From: Rhodoferax sp.
GTDB taxonomy: Bacteria > Pseudomonadota > Gammaproteobacteria > Burkholderiales > Burkholderiaceae_C
Length of the DNA stretch: 6,275 nt
Direction of reading: 5' to 3'
Assembly: GCA_018882485.1 (NCBI GenBank)
Contig: VERU01000164.1
Span: forward strand, 1 to 6,275
The notes beneath the pieces are model-generated. The model saw only the letters and a program-made list of their open reading frames with translations. It ran no database searches and was not told the origin of the DNA. The translations under genes and the position numbers were made by a program. Positions 1 to 6,275 of the stretch are shown here, piece by piece. Position 1 is the stretch's first letter, and every line of letters begins with the position of its first letter.

Positions 1-2
1 GG

Positions 3-674
3 CATACGCTGGGTGAACGCCTGCGCATCACCGCTGACGGGCTTCTTGCGCTTGCCCTGCCCGTGATCATCATCGGTGGCATGAAGTTGGGTGTATTCAC
101 GCCGACCGAAGCGGCAGTGGTGGCAGCCGTTTACAGCTTTCTGGTGGGTATGTTCATCTATCGCGAACTCCGCTGGCCGGATCTGTACCGGCTGATCCTG
201 GGTGCCGGCAAGACCACATCGGTGGTGATGTTCCTGGTTGCCGCGGCCATGGTCAGCGCCTGGCTCATCACGGTGGCCAACATTCCGACGGAGGTCGCCA
301 GACTGCTTGCACCGTTCATGGGCAACAAGATCCTGCTCATGCTGGTGATCATGGTTCTGATCGTGATCGTCGGCACCGCCCTGGACTTCACCCCCACGGT
401 CCTGATCCTCACGCCGGTGTTGATGCCGGTCGTCCTCAAGGCGGGCATCGATCCGGTGTACTTTGGCGTGCTGTTCATCATGAACAATGCCATTGGCCTG
501 ATCACGCCCCCCGTGGGCACGGTGCTCAATGTGGTGTGCGGCGTGGCTCGCATCAGCATGGACGACGCATTCAAGGGCGTGATGCCCTTCCTCTGCGCCC
601 AGCTTGCCGTGTTGTTCCTGCTCGTGTTGTTCCCGTCCATCGTCACCGTACCTTTGCAGTGGTGGATGCGTTGA
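3..674 (+). CDS. dctM: TRAP transporter large permease, DctM type (C-terminal part, start outside window)
   Basis: This is the C-terminal 223 residues of the large membrane subunit of a tripartite ATP-independent periplasmic (TRAP) transporter, which imports carboxylates or sugar acids across the inner membrane using an ion gradient. The frame is open from the first bases of the window and closes at TGA 672-674. Full-length DctM proteins are about 425 residues, so roughly half is present. Diagnostic segments are GVFTPTEAA near the start, a long hydrophobic stretch containing TALDFTPTVLILTPVLMP, then NNAIGLITPPVGTVLNVVCGVA, and a last hydrophobic helix ending in PLQWWMR. At least five hydrophobic membrane segments can be seen. 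The binding-protein gene follows after 49 bases on the same strand, so the two are probably co-transcribed. The small permease (DctQ) is not visible and should lie upstream unless fused. The substrate cannot be read from this subunit. The family assignment is firm. Confidence 0.95.
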   Translation, partial: HTLGERLRITADGLLALALPVIIIGGMKLGVFTPTEAAVVAAVYSFLVGMFIYRELRWPDLYRLILGAGKTTSVVMFLVAAAMVSAWLITVANIPTEVARLLAPFMGNKILLMLVIMVLIVIVGTALDFTPTVLILTPVLMPVVLKAGIDPVYFGVLFIMNNAIGLITPPVGTVLNVVCGVARISMDDAFKGVMPFLCAQLAVLFLLVLFPSIVTVPLQWWMR

Positions 675-723
675 CGATGGCTTGCCTGCCCACCCCCACC
701 ACCCTAGCTCAGAGGAGAGTCCG

Positions 724-1737
724 ATGAAGTCACGACGCCAAACCCTGGTCACCGCGGTGGCCGCCCTGTCCATGCTGCTGGCCACCAGCGCCCTGGCCCA
801 GTTCACCGAGCGCACCATCAAATTCACCAACGGCGTCAATGAAGACCACCCCGTTGGTGCCGGTGTCAAGCGCATGCAGGAGGTGCTCAACGCCAGAACC
901 GGCGGTAAGATCAAGATCAACGCGTTCTGGGGTGGATCGGCGGGTGGCGACCTGCCGGCCACTCAAGCGCTGCGTGCTGGCACGCAGGAGATGGTGTGCA
1001 CCTCCAGCTCGCCGCTGGTCGGCATTGTGAAGGAACTGGGCGCCTTCGACCTTCCTTTTCTGTTCGCCAACGAAAAGGAAGCGGATGCGGTGCTGGATGG
1101 ACCTGCGGGAGCGTACTTCAACAGGAAACTTGAAGAAGCTGGACTGATCAATTTGGCATACTGGGAAAACGGCTTCAGGAACCTGACCAACAGCAAGCGT
1201 CCGGTGGCCAAAGCCGAGGATTTTGATGGGGTCAAGGTTCGGGTGATGCAGAACAACATCTTTCTGGACACCTTCAAGACGCTGGGAACCAACGCCGTAC
1301 CGATGGCTTTTGGAGAAGTATTCACCGCCCTGGAGACCAAGACCATCGATGGTCAGGAGAACCCCTTCGTCACCATTGAAACCTCCAAGTTCAACGAAGT
1401 GCAGCGTTACCTGAGCGTGACTCGGCATGCTTACACGCCGTTCCTCGTTCTTTACAGCAAGAAGCTGTGGGATCAGCTCAGCCCCCAGGAACAGGCCGTG
1501 CTGCGTGAGGCTGCCATGGAGGGCCAAAAGGTCCAGCGGGCAGCGAACCGCAGCCTCAACGAGCAGTCTCTGAACACGCTCAAGACCAAGGGCATGGTGG
1601 TCAATGAGGTGACACCCGCGGAGCAATTGCGGATGTTCCAGAAGGTCAAGCCGGTGTATGACCGGAATATTCCGGCGATAGGCGCGGAGGCGGTGAACAT
1701 GGTGCTGGATGGGCTCAAGAAGGCGCGTGGCGGCTGA
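724..1737 (+). CDS. dctP: TRAP transporter periplasmic solute-binding protein, DctP family
   Basis: A 337-residue periplasmic binding protein that would capture the substrate and deliver it to the DctM permease. I chose ATG 724 because AGAGGAGA (711-718) lies five bases upstream and because it gives a classic signal peptide: basic MKSRR, a hydrophobic core to about residue 22, and a likely cleavage after ALA (A25/Q26). A longer frame from 604 would overlap dctM and bury the signal peptide. Family marks are the early segment NEDHPVGAGVKRMQE (39-53), FDLPFLF (108-114), WENGFRNLTNSKRP (147-160), GVKVRVMQN (169-177) and GQENP (210-214). R173 is in the position of the conserved arginine that binds the substrate carboxylate in this family. 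Length is typical. Gene order here is dctM then dctP; dctP is more often first. An intrinsic terminator follows 22 bases after the stop. The ligand is not known; the neighbouring enzymes suggest a sugar acid. Confidence 0.95.
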   Translation: MKSRRQTLVTAVAALSMLLATSALAQFTERTIKFTNGVNEDHPVGAGVKRMQEVLNARTGGKIKINAFWGGSAGGDLPATQALRAGTQEMVCTSSSPLVGIVKELGAFDLPFLFANEKEADAVLDGPAGAYFNRKLEEAGLINLAYWENGFRNLTNSKRPVAKAEDFDGVKVRVMQNNIFLDTFKTLGTNAVPMAFGEVFTALETKTIDGQENPFVTIETSKFNEVQRYLSVTRHAYTPFLVLYSKKLWDQLSPQEQAVLREAAMEGQKVQRAANRSLNEQSLNTLKTKGMVVNEVTPAEQLRMFQKVKPVYDRNIPAIGAEAVNMVLDGLKKARGG

Positions 1738-1759
1738 CGCCGTCAAGCCGTCGGGTCCG

Positions 1760-1792
1760 GCCGCGGGTGGCTACACCTGCGGCATTTTTTTT
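1760..1792 (+). terminator. Intrinsic (Rho-independent) terminator after dctP
   Basis: GCCGCGGGTG (1760-1769) pairs with CACCTGCGGC (1774-1783) to give a ten-base-pair stem, with one G.U wobble (1765 with 1778) and a four-base loop GCTA. After one A comes a run of eight T (1785-1792). This has every mark of an intrinsic terminator for + strand transcription. The last T is followed at once by the GGAG ribosome-binding site of the next gene, so the structure sits in the leader of the dehydratase gene. It may stop most transporter transcripts or act as an attenuator. A weak competing pairing is possible between GCGGC (1730-1734) and GCCGC (1760-1764), but it is too short to call an antiterminator. 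Confidence 0.88.
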
Positions 1793-1805
1793 GGAGTTCG
1801 AATTG
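1793..1805 (+). promoter_or_regulatory. Ribosome-binding site fixing a TTG start for the dehydratase
   Basis: GGAG (1793-1796) stands six bases before TTG 1803-1805. No ATG is available nearby. The other in-frame candidate, GTG 1767, lies inside the terminator stem and would add twelve residues with no family similarity. The TTG start gives the N-terminus MKITQVETLRL, which is the expected first beta strand of this enzyme superfamily. Confidence 0.8.
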
Positions 1806-3002
1806 AAGATCACCCAGGTGGAAACGTTGCGGCTGGACGAGTTTCCGAACATCATCTGGATTCGGCTGCATACCGATGAAGGTCTGACAGGGCTCGGAGA
1901 GACTTTCATGGGCGCGCAGGCGGTCGAAGCCTACCTGCATGAATGGGCCGCACCCAAGCTCCTCGGGCGCGATCCTCTGGCCATCGAGGCGCGTAACCGG
2001 GATTTGACCGGTTACCTGGGTTGGCGCGGATCGGGCGTCGAGACCCGCGGTAATTCGGCCGTGGACATTGCGCTGTGGGATCTGTTTGGCAAGGCCGCAG
2101 GGATGCCCTTGCACACGGCATTGGGTGGGCGCAGCCGTGATGCCATACGCGTCTACAACACCTGTGCGGGGTACCGATACGTGCGGAGTACGGTGAATCA
2201 AAGCACCCGGAACTGGGGATTGGGCCAGGCCCAGGGTCCTTACGAAGACCTGGAAGGCTTTCTCCACCATGCCGATGAGCTGGCGGAGTCGCTGCTGTCC
2301 GAAGGCATAACGGCCATGAAAATCTGGCCTTTCGATCTGGCTGCCGAGGCCAGCGATGGCCATTACATCAGCAACGCCGACCTCGATCACGCGCTGGATC
2401 CGTTTCGCAAAATCCGCTCCGCGGTGGGCGAACGCATGGACATCATGGTGGAATTCCATAGCTTGTGGAGGCTTCCGATGGCGCAGAAGATTGCGCGCGC
2501 CCTCAAGCCCTACAACACCTTCTGGCATGAGGATGCGATCCGCATGGACAGCCTGGACCTGCTGCGGCAGTACAAGCAGGATTGCGAGGCGCTGATTTGT
2601 GCAAGCGAAACGCTGAGCTACAAGTGGGGCTTCAAGGACTACCTGCAGACCGGTGTGGCCGGTGTGGTCATGCTGGACCTGAGTTGGTGCGGCGGCCTCA
2701 GCGAGGCCCGAAAGATCGCTGCGATGGCCGATGCCTGGCAGTTGCCGGTGGCGCCGCATGACTGCACCGGCCCGGTGGTATGGGCGGCCTCGAGCCATCT
2801 GTCGCTCCATGCGCCCAATGCGCTGGTGCAGGAAAGCGTGCGTGCGTTCTACAGCGGCTGGTACCGTGAACTGGTGACCCACCTGCCCAGGGTGGAACGG
2901 GGTATGCTCAGTGTGTCCGATGCGCCCGGTCTGGGCCTGGAACTGCTGCCCGATCTGCACCGACGCCCTGGTGCACACGTCCGGGTTTCGGCTGGCTCCT
3001 GA
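1803..3002 (+). CDS. Mandelate racemase/muconate lactonizing enzyme family protein, probable acid-sugar dehydratase
   Basis: A 399-residue member of the enolase superfamily, mandelate racemase branch. These enzymes use Mg2+ to stabilise an enolate made by removing the proton next to a carboxylate; most relatives with this active-site set dehydrate sugar acids to 2-keto-3-deoxy acids. The N-terminal capping domain covers about 1-125 (MKITQVETLRL to VYNT) and the barrel domain follows. Visible active-site candidates are K173 (AMKIW), metal ligands E217 (VEFHS), E243 (WHED) and E269 (ASET), the His-Asp dyad D292 (MLDLSW) and H319 (APHDCTGP), and E344. H219, two residues after the first metal ligand, matches the extra histidine acid of galactonate dehydratase-type enzymes and argues for dehydration rather than racemisation. 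Ligand assignment is by motif alignment from memory. It starts at TTG 1803. Gluconokinase begins 11 bases after its stop, suggesting one operon. The exact substrate cannot be named. Confidence 0.9.
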   Translation: MKITQVETLRLDEFPNIIWIRLHTDEGLTGLGETFMGAQAVEAYLHEWAAPKLLGRDPLAIEARNRDLTGYLGWRGSGVETRGNSAVDIALWDLFGKAAGMPLHTALGGRSRDAIRVYNTCAGYRYVRSTVNQSTRNWGLGQAQGPYEDLEGFLHHADELAESLLSEGITAMKIWPFDLAAEASDGHYISNADLDHALDPFRKIRSAVGERMDIMVEFHSLWRLPMAQKIARALKPYNTFWHEDAIRMDSLDLLRQYKQDCEALICASETLSYKWGFKDYLQTGVAGVVMLDLSWCGGLSEARKIAAMADAWQLPVAPHDCTGPVVWAASSHLSLHAPNALVQESVRAFYSGWYRELVTHLPRVERGMLSVSDAPGLGLELLPDLHRRPGAHVRVSAGS

Positions 3003-3013
3003 GAGTTGCGCCG

Positions 3014-3586
3014 ATGTGTAGGGTGGGGAGACAGGCGAAGCTCGGGACGTCCCGCGAAGGGGTCAGCGAACTGGGCGTGACGCCGCGACCGCGTCCGATT
3101 CTGGTCGTGATGGGAGTCAGCGGTTGTGGCAAGAGCACCGTGGCCGCCGCACTGGCGCGGACCTTGGGCCTTCCGATGCTGGAAGGTGATGACTGGCACA
3201 CGCCGGCCAGTGTGGCCAAGATGGCTGCTGGCATCCCCTTGACCGACGCCGATCGAGCGGGCTGGCTGGACCAGCTGGCGGAGCAACTGGCGTCACATGG
3301 ATCGGCAGGTACCGGTTGCGTGCTGGCCTGCAGCGCCCTGCGGCGTTGTTACCGTGACCGCCTGCGCAGCGGCGCCCCTGCGGCTTGCTTCGTGTACCTG
3401 CACGGCGGACGCGAGCTGCTGGCGCAGCGGCTTGCCATGCGCAAGGAGCACTACATGCCAGCGTCGTTGCTGGACAGCCAACTGGCCACCCTGGAGCTTC
3501 CCCAGCCCGATGAGCATGCCGTCTGTCTTGACATCATCCAATCGCCCCCGTGCATGGTGGCTGCGGTGCAGAGGGTGCTGGGATGA
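3014..3586 (+). CDS. gntK: Gluconokinase, GntK/thermoresistant family
   Basis: A small cytoplasmic P-loop kinase that phosphorylates D-gluconate to 6-phosphogluconate using ATP, feeding the Entner-Doudoroff or pentose phosphate route. Numbered from ATG 3014 (190 residues), the Walker A loop is GVSGCGKST (34-42). It is followed by EGDDWH (57-62), where family members have a substrate-site Asp and His, then KMAAGIPLTDADR (69-81), CSALRRCYRDRLR (106-118) and RKEHYMP (143-149), a segment typical of gluconokinases. The start is uncertain. ATG 3014 has GAGAG (3001-3005) eight bases upstream, but its first 21 residues look unlike the family. GTG 3077 would give 169 residues, the usual length, with a poorly spaced AAGGGG upstream. 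It lies 11 bases after the dehydratase gene and is probably translated from the same message. Other shikimate-kinase-like P-loop kinases are possible but less likely. Confidence 0.92.
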   Translation: MCRVGRQAKLGTSREGVSELGVTPRPRPILVVMGVSGCGKSTVAAALARTLGLPMLEGDDWHTPASVAKMAAGIPLTDADRAGWLDQLAEQLASHGSAGTGCVLACSALRRCYRDRLRSGAPAACFVYLHGGRELLAQRLAMRKEHYMPASLLDSQLATLELPQPDEHAVCLDIIQSPPCMVAAVQRVLG

Positions 3587-3600
3587 CGGCGTCTGACCAG

Positions 3601-3640
3601 CCCCAGGCCGTGCCACGGGGGTAGCGTCTGGGGTCTGTTC
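3601..3640 (+). terminator. Possible weak terminator between convergent genes
   Basis: In the 89-base gap between the gluconokinase stop and the helicase stop, CCCCAG (3601-3606) can pair with CTGGGG (3628-3633), enclosing a smaller CCGT/ACGG hairpin (3608-3618). A T-rich but interrupted stretch (TCTGTTC) follows. The loop is long and there is no clean T-run, so this is a weak candidate. On the other strand, GGCGC/GCGCC (3671-3685) spans the helicase stop codon but also lacks a T-run. Termination here may be Rho-dependent. Confidence 0.3.
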
Positions 3641-3675
3641 CTGTTCCGCGCAGGCGCTGGAGCAGTGAAGGGCGC

Positions 3676-5370
3676 TCAACGCGCCGCCGGGCCGCGAGGC
3701 CCCCCCGACCTGCGGGCGCCTTGGCCTCGCGCGCCGTGACCACCGGGTCGGCCGCTGGGTCGTTCGCCATTGCCGTACGAGGACCCCGCTCCGCGGTACC
3801 CGCCGTAGCCCCCACCCCGACCGCTGCGCTCGGCCATGAGGTCGACGCTGGTTCGCATCGGGTCTGGCTCGCGCGGTGCGGACGGACGCGGCTGGGGATT
3901 GCCGCCACTGCGCAGCGGATCCGGCTGGCTGGTGTGGCGCGTTGCTGGCCCGGTGCGCCGGCTGCCATGCCCGCCCATGCGGGCGCCGCTGGAATCCGGG
4001 CGGGCGGCAGCAGCATCGCCACCGTGACCGGCCTGGCGTGAGGCCGGGCGGCCGCCGCGGCTGCTGGCACCGCCACCTGGGTTGGTCCGGCTCTCGCGCA
4101 TGCGCTGCATCATTTCGGAGCGGGCCGCTTTGGCAGCCGCTGCCATGACCTCGCGGCTGGGCGGCTTTCCGGCGCCCCCCCAGAGTGTCTGACGGCCCAT
4201 GGCGATCGGCTCCGCCTTTTCACCGGGCTCGGGCATGAAGCCGTCGATCACCTGTACCGGGATGTCCTGTCGGGTGAAGCGTTCGATTTCCTGCATGAAG
4301 CCTTCTTCATCCATGCACACCAGGTTGATCGCCGTGCCCTCGGCTCCGGCCCGTCCGGTGCGCCCGATGCGGTGCACGTAGTCCTCGCAAACGTTGGGGA
4401 TGTCGTAGTTCACGACATGGGGCAGATCGTCGATGTCGATGCCCCGGGCCGCGATATCGGTGGCAACCAGGGCCCGGATATCGCCGCTCTTGAAGCCCGA
4501 TAGGGCTTGCGTACGTGCGCCCTGGCTCTTGTTGCCGTGCAGGGCCAGCGCCTGGATGCCATTTTTCGACAGGAACTCGGCCACATGGTTGGCGCCGAAC
4601 TTGGTCCGGGTGAAGACCAGTACCTGGCTCCAGTTGTGCTGCTGGATGATGTGGGCCAGCAAGGCCTTCTTCTTGTTCCGCCCCACCGGATGAATGACTT
4701 GCGAAATGCGTTGCACCGTGGTGTTGCGCGGCGTGACCTGAATGCTTTGCGGGTTGCGCAGCAGTCCTGCCGCAAGTTCGCGAATTTCATCGCTGAAAGT
4801 CGCCGAGAACAGCAGGCTCTGCTTGTCGCGTGGCAGCAGTGCCAGGACCTTGCGCACATCGTGGATGAAGCCCATGTCCAGCATCCGGTCGGCCTCGTCC
4901 AGTACCAGCATCTGAACCTGGGATAGATCGAGCATGCCTTGCTGGGATAGATCGAGCAGACGGCCTGGGGTCGCGACCAGGATGTCCACGCCCTGTTTCA
5001 GGCGGTTGATCTGGGGATTCATGCCAACGCCACCAAAGATCACAGTGGACTGCAGCGCGAGGTATTTGCCGTAATCCCGAACGGACTCCTCGACTTGGGC
5101 GGCGAGTTCCCGGGTGGGGGTCAGGATCAACGCACGGATGCCGGTGCCCCCGAAGCGGTTGCGAGCGGGTGAGCCGGCGGCCAGCTTGTGCAGCATGGGG
5201 AGCACGAAGGCGGCCGTCTTGCCCGTCCCGGTCTGTGCACCGCCGAGCAGGTCCTGGCCAGCCAGCACGGCGGGTATGGCCTGAGCCTGGATGGGGGTAG
5301 GCGTGTCATAGCCCTGGTCCAGCACGGCTTTCAGGATGGCCGGTGCCAATTGGAGATCTTCAAATGTCAT
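3676..5370 (-). CDS. rhlE: DEAD-box ATP-dependent RNA helicase, RhlE type
   Basis: A 564-residue cytoplasmic RNA helicase that would unwind short RNA duplexes using ATP, in ribosome assembly or RNA decay. All motifs are present in order: F3 and PTPIQ (24-28, Q motif), AQTGTGKT (45-52, I), PTRELA (85-90, Ia), TPGR (134-137, Ib), DEAD (158-161, II), SAT (189-191, III), VFTRT (252-256, IV), [11 protein letters not shown] (303-313, V) and HRIGRTGR (333-340, VI). The core ends near residue 380. The remaining 185 or so residues are a disordered, basic tail rich in Gly, Arg, Ser and Pro, with RGG-like spots (437-440, 517-520) and repeated GGHG. The start ATG (complement 5368-5370) is fixed by an in-frame stop four codons upstream. 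No Shine-Dalgarno is visible there; a GCGTC/GACGC hairpin occupies that place. It is divergent from ettA and convergent with gntK. Other DEAD-box paralogues with long tails exist, so the symbol is a best fit. Confidence 0.93.
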   Translation of the reverse strand: MTFEDLQLAPAILKAVLDQGYDTPTPIQAQAIPAVLAGQDLLGGAQTGTGKTAAFVLPMLHKLAAGSPARNRFGGTGIRALILTPTRELAAQVEESVRDYGKYLALQSTVIFGGVGMNPQINRLKQGVDILVATPGRLLDLSQQGMLDLSQVQMLVLDEADRMLDMGFIHDVRKVLALLPRDKQSLLFSATFSDEIRELAAGLLRNPQSIQVTPRNTTVQRISQVIHPVGRNKKKALLAHIIQQHNWSQVLVFTRTKFGANHVAEFLSKNGIQALALHGNKSQGARTQALSGFKSGDIRALVATDIAARGIDIDDLPHVVNYDIPNVCEDYVHRIGRTGRAGAEGTAINLVCMDEEGFMQEIERFTRQDIPVQVIDGFMPEPGEKAEPIAMGRQTLWGGAGKPPSREVMAAAAKAARSEMMQRMRESRTNPGGGASSRGGRPASRQAGHGGDAAAARPDSSGARMGGHGSRRTGPATRHTSQPDPLRSGGNPQPRPSAPREPDPMRTSVDLMAERSGRGGGYGGYRGAGSSYGNGERPSGRPGGHGARGQGARRSGGPRGPAAR

Positions 5371-5457
5371 GGTGAGGCGTCATGGAGGACGCTGCAAACC
5401 CGTCCGCACCGGTGCCTGAGGGCATCGGCCAGTCATGGAACGGGATGATCCGAGGAT

Positions 5458-5525
5458 GGAACCCCGTCGCAAGAGGGGATTCCCGGCAGTTTGCCGGCGT
5501 TGCGGGCGACTGCTGCGCCGCAACG
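5458..5525. other. Run of three adjacent stem-loops, possible structured RNA or regulatory element
   Basis: Stem-loop 1 (5458-5483) pairs GGAACCCC plus TC with GA plus GGGG and TTCC. It has single-base bulges at 5466 and 5479 and a GCAA loop (5469-5472), which is a GNRA tetraloop when read as + strand RNA. Stem-loop 2 (5483-5497) is CCGGCA/TGCCGG with a three-base loop and shares base 5483 with the first. Stem-loop 3 (5498-5525) is a perfect eight-base pair CGTTGCGG/CCGCAACG with a twelve-base loop. They follow one another without gaps. No T-run follows on the + strand, so this is not a plain terminator. It matches no RNA family I recognise. Confidence 0.45.
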
Positions 5526-5629
5526 ACGTCATTGTCGCACGGAACCGGGCGGGGGCTGTTGCGTGGGACTTGGGGCTGCCGCGAACTCACAGGTCCCAGC
5601 AGCCAATCACCCATCCGGGCCTGAAGTCC

Positions 5630-5635
5630 GATAAT
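5630..5635 (+). promoter_or_regulatory. Possible -10 element of the ettA promoter
   Basis: GATAAT matches the sigma-70 -10 consensus at five of six positions and lies 36 bases before the ettA start codon, a sensible distance for a short leader. The expected -35 region around 5607-5612 (TCACCC) matches poorly and there is no extended -10 TG, so this is a weak prediction. Confidence 0.35.
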
Positions 5636-5671
5636 CAGCGGTTTTCACGCTCTCACCCGGAAGCGACAGAC

Positions 5672-6275
5672 ATGGCCCAGTACGTTTTTTCAATGAACCG
5701 CGTCGGCAAGATCGTGCCGCCCAAGCGCCACATCCTCAAGGACATCTCGCTGAGTTTTTTCCCGGGCGCCAAGATCGGCGTCCTGGGCACCAACGGTTCG
5801 GGCAAGTCCACCCTGCTCAAGATCATGGCTGGCGTTGACCAGGAAATCGAGGGCGAAGCCCTTCCCATGCCGGGACTGAACATCGGCTACCTGCCGCAGG
5901 AGCCCCAATTGGACCCGGCCCAGACGGTGCGGGAAGCGGTCGAAGCCGGGATGGGGGCCGTGCTGGCGGCCAAGGCGAGGTTGGAGGAGATCTACGCCGC
6001 TTACGCGGAAGAGGACGCGGATTTCGACAAGCTGGCCACCGAGCAGGCGGAGATGGAGGCCGTCATCGCCAGTGCCGGCACCGATTCGGAGCACCAGTTG
6101 GAGATCGCGGCCGATGCCTTGCGACTACCCCCCTGGGATGCCCGCATCGGCGTACTGTCTGGCGGGGAGAAGCGGCGGGTGGCGCTGTGCCGCCTGTTGT
6201 TGTCCAAGCCCGACATGCTGCTGCTCGATGAGCCCACGAACCACCTCGATGCCGAGTCGGTGGATTGGCTTGAGC
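5672..6275 (+). CDS. ettA: Energy-dependent translational throttle protein EttA (ABC-F ATPase), N-terminal part
   Basis: The first 201 residues of an ABC-F protein; the frame runs off the window end. EttA binds the ribosomal E site and, depending on the ATP/ADP ratio, gates entry of the initiation complex into elongation; it has no membrane domain. The start ATG 5672 has GGAAG (5659-5663) eight bases upstream and gives [21 protein letters not shown], close to E. coli EttA as I recall it. Visible in the first ABC domain are Walker [10 protein letters not shown] (39-47), the Q-loop YLPQEPQL (73-80), the signature [15 protein letters not shown] (162-176), and Walker [12 protein letters not shown] (183-193). 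Between Q-loop and signature, about residues 95-140 form the acidic, helical Arm insertion ([19 protein letters not shown]) that contacts the ribosome in EttA. The full protein is usually about 555 residues, so roughly 350 are missing. No defect is seen. Confidence 0.95.
   Translation, partial: MAQYVFSMNRVGKIVPPKRHILKDISLSFFPGAKIGVLGTNGSGKSTLLKIMAGVDQEIEGEALPMPGLNIGYLPQEPQLDPAQTVREAVEAGMGAVLAAKARLEEIYAAYAEEDADFDKLATEQAEMEAVIASAGTDSEHQLEIAADALRLPPWDARIGVLSGGEKRRVALCRLLLSKPDMLLLDEPTNHLDAESVDWLE

Larger units (their letters stand above)
5371..5671. other. Divergent intergenic region between the helicase and ettA
   Basis: This 301-base spacer must hold the promoters of both flanking genes. It contains a short hairpin just upstream of the helicase start (5377-5392), a run of three stem-loops (5458-5525), a longer-range pairing GGCTGC/GCAGCC (5574-5579 with 5599-5604), and a possible ettA -10 box near 5630. 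I could not find a convincing promoter for the helicase on the - strand; GACAAT (complement of about 5531-5536) is only a faint -10 with no -35. An open frame of 80 codons crosses the spacer on the + strand, but it has no ribosome-binding site and no recognisable protein character. Confidence 0.6.

Noticed and set aside
604..723. Forty-residue N-terminal extension of dctP
   Set aside because: It would overlap dctM by 71 bases and place Cys/Ser-rich residues before an otherwise standard signal peptide; the Shine-Dalgarno at 711-718 supports ATG 724.
730..1746. Open frame of 338 codons antisense to dctP
   Set aside because: The + strand frame has a signal peptide, a ribosome-binding site and DctP motifs; the antisense product resembles no family.
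1743..2978. Long open frame (411 codons) antisense to the dehydratase gene
   Set aside because: It mirrors the dehydratase frame almost exactly, as happens in GC-rich genes. Its translation has no recognisable domain and is rich in His, Gln and Arg typical of antisense shadows, whereas the + strand frame has a complete enzyme active site.
3534..4076. Open frames on both strands overlapping the helicase tail
   Set aside because: They are frame shadows of the Gly/Arg/Ala-rich tail, where GC-rich repeats suppress stop codons in all frames.
5483..5525. Stem-loops read as a bidirectional terminator
   Set aside because: The flanking genes diverge from this spacer, so a terminator is not expected, and there is no T-run on either side.
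5382..5624. Eighty-codon + strand open frame in the helicase/ettA spacer
   Set aside because: It has no useful ribosome-binding site, its composition looks random, and it runs through the three stem-loops. I treat the region as non-coding.

Overview
The window is GC-rich, densely packed bacterial chromosome. Codon use and protein sequences fit a beta-proteobacterium, probably Burkholderiales and perhaps Comamonadaceae. The pointers are a TRAP transporter next to a sugar-acid enzyme, an RhlE-type helicase with a long Gly/Arg tail, and an EttA-type ABC-F protein. This placement is inferred from protein style and is not proven.

Left half (1-3586, all + strand): a sugar-acid or related carboxylate uptake and catabolism cluster. 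It holds the C-terminal half of a TRAP large permease (dctM type), a periplasmic TRAP binding protein (dctP type), a mandelate racemase-like enolase-superfamily enzyme (probably an acid-sugar dehydratase) and a GntK-type gluconokinase. The permease and binding protein would import the acid, and the two cytoplasmic enzymes would process it. A strong intrinsic terminator lies between the transporter genes and the enzyme genes. Its U-tract directly touches the Shine-Dalgarno sequence of the dehydratase, which starts at TTG, so the enzyme genes seem to depend on terminator read-through or on a promoter inside dctP.

Right half (3587-6275): housekeeping RNA and translation genes. A DEAD-box RNA helicase (RhlE type, - strand) converges on the gluconokinase gene. 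It is divergent from the start of an ABC-F ATPase (EttA, + strand) that is cut by the window end. The 301-base divergent spacer holds a run of three adjacent stem-loops (5458-5525) and a possible -10 element for ettA.

I see no phage, insertion sequence, CRISPR array, tRNA or rRNA, and no clearly new multi-gene system. The points most worth a second look are the terminator fused to the dehydratase ribosome-binding site, the stem-loop run upstream of ettA, and the unassigned substrate of the dehydratase/gluconokinase pair.
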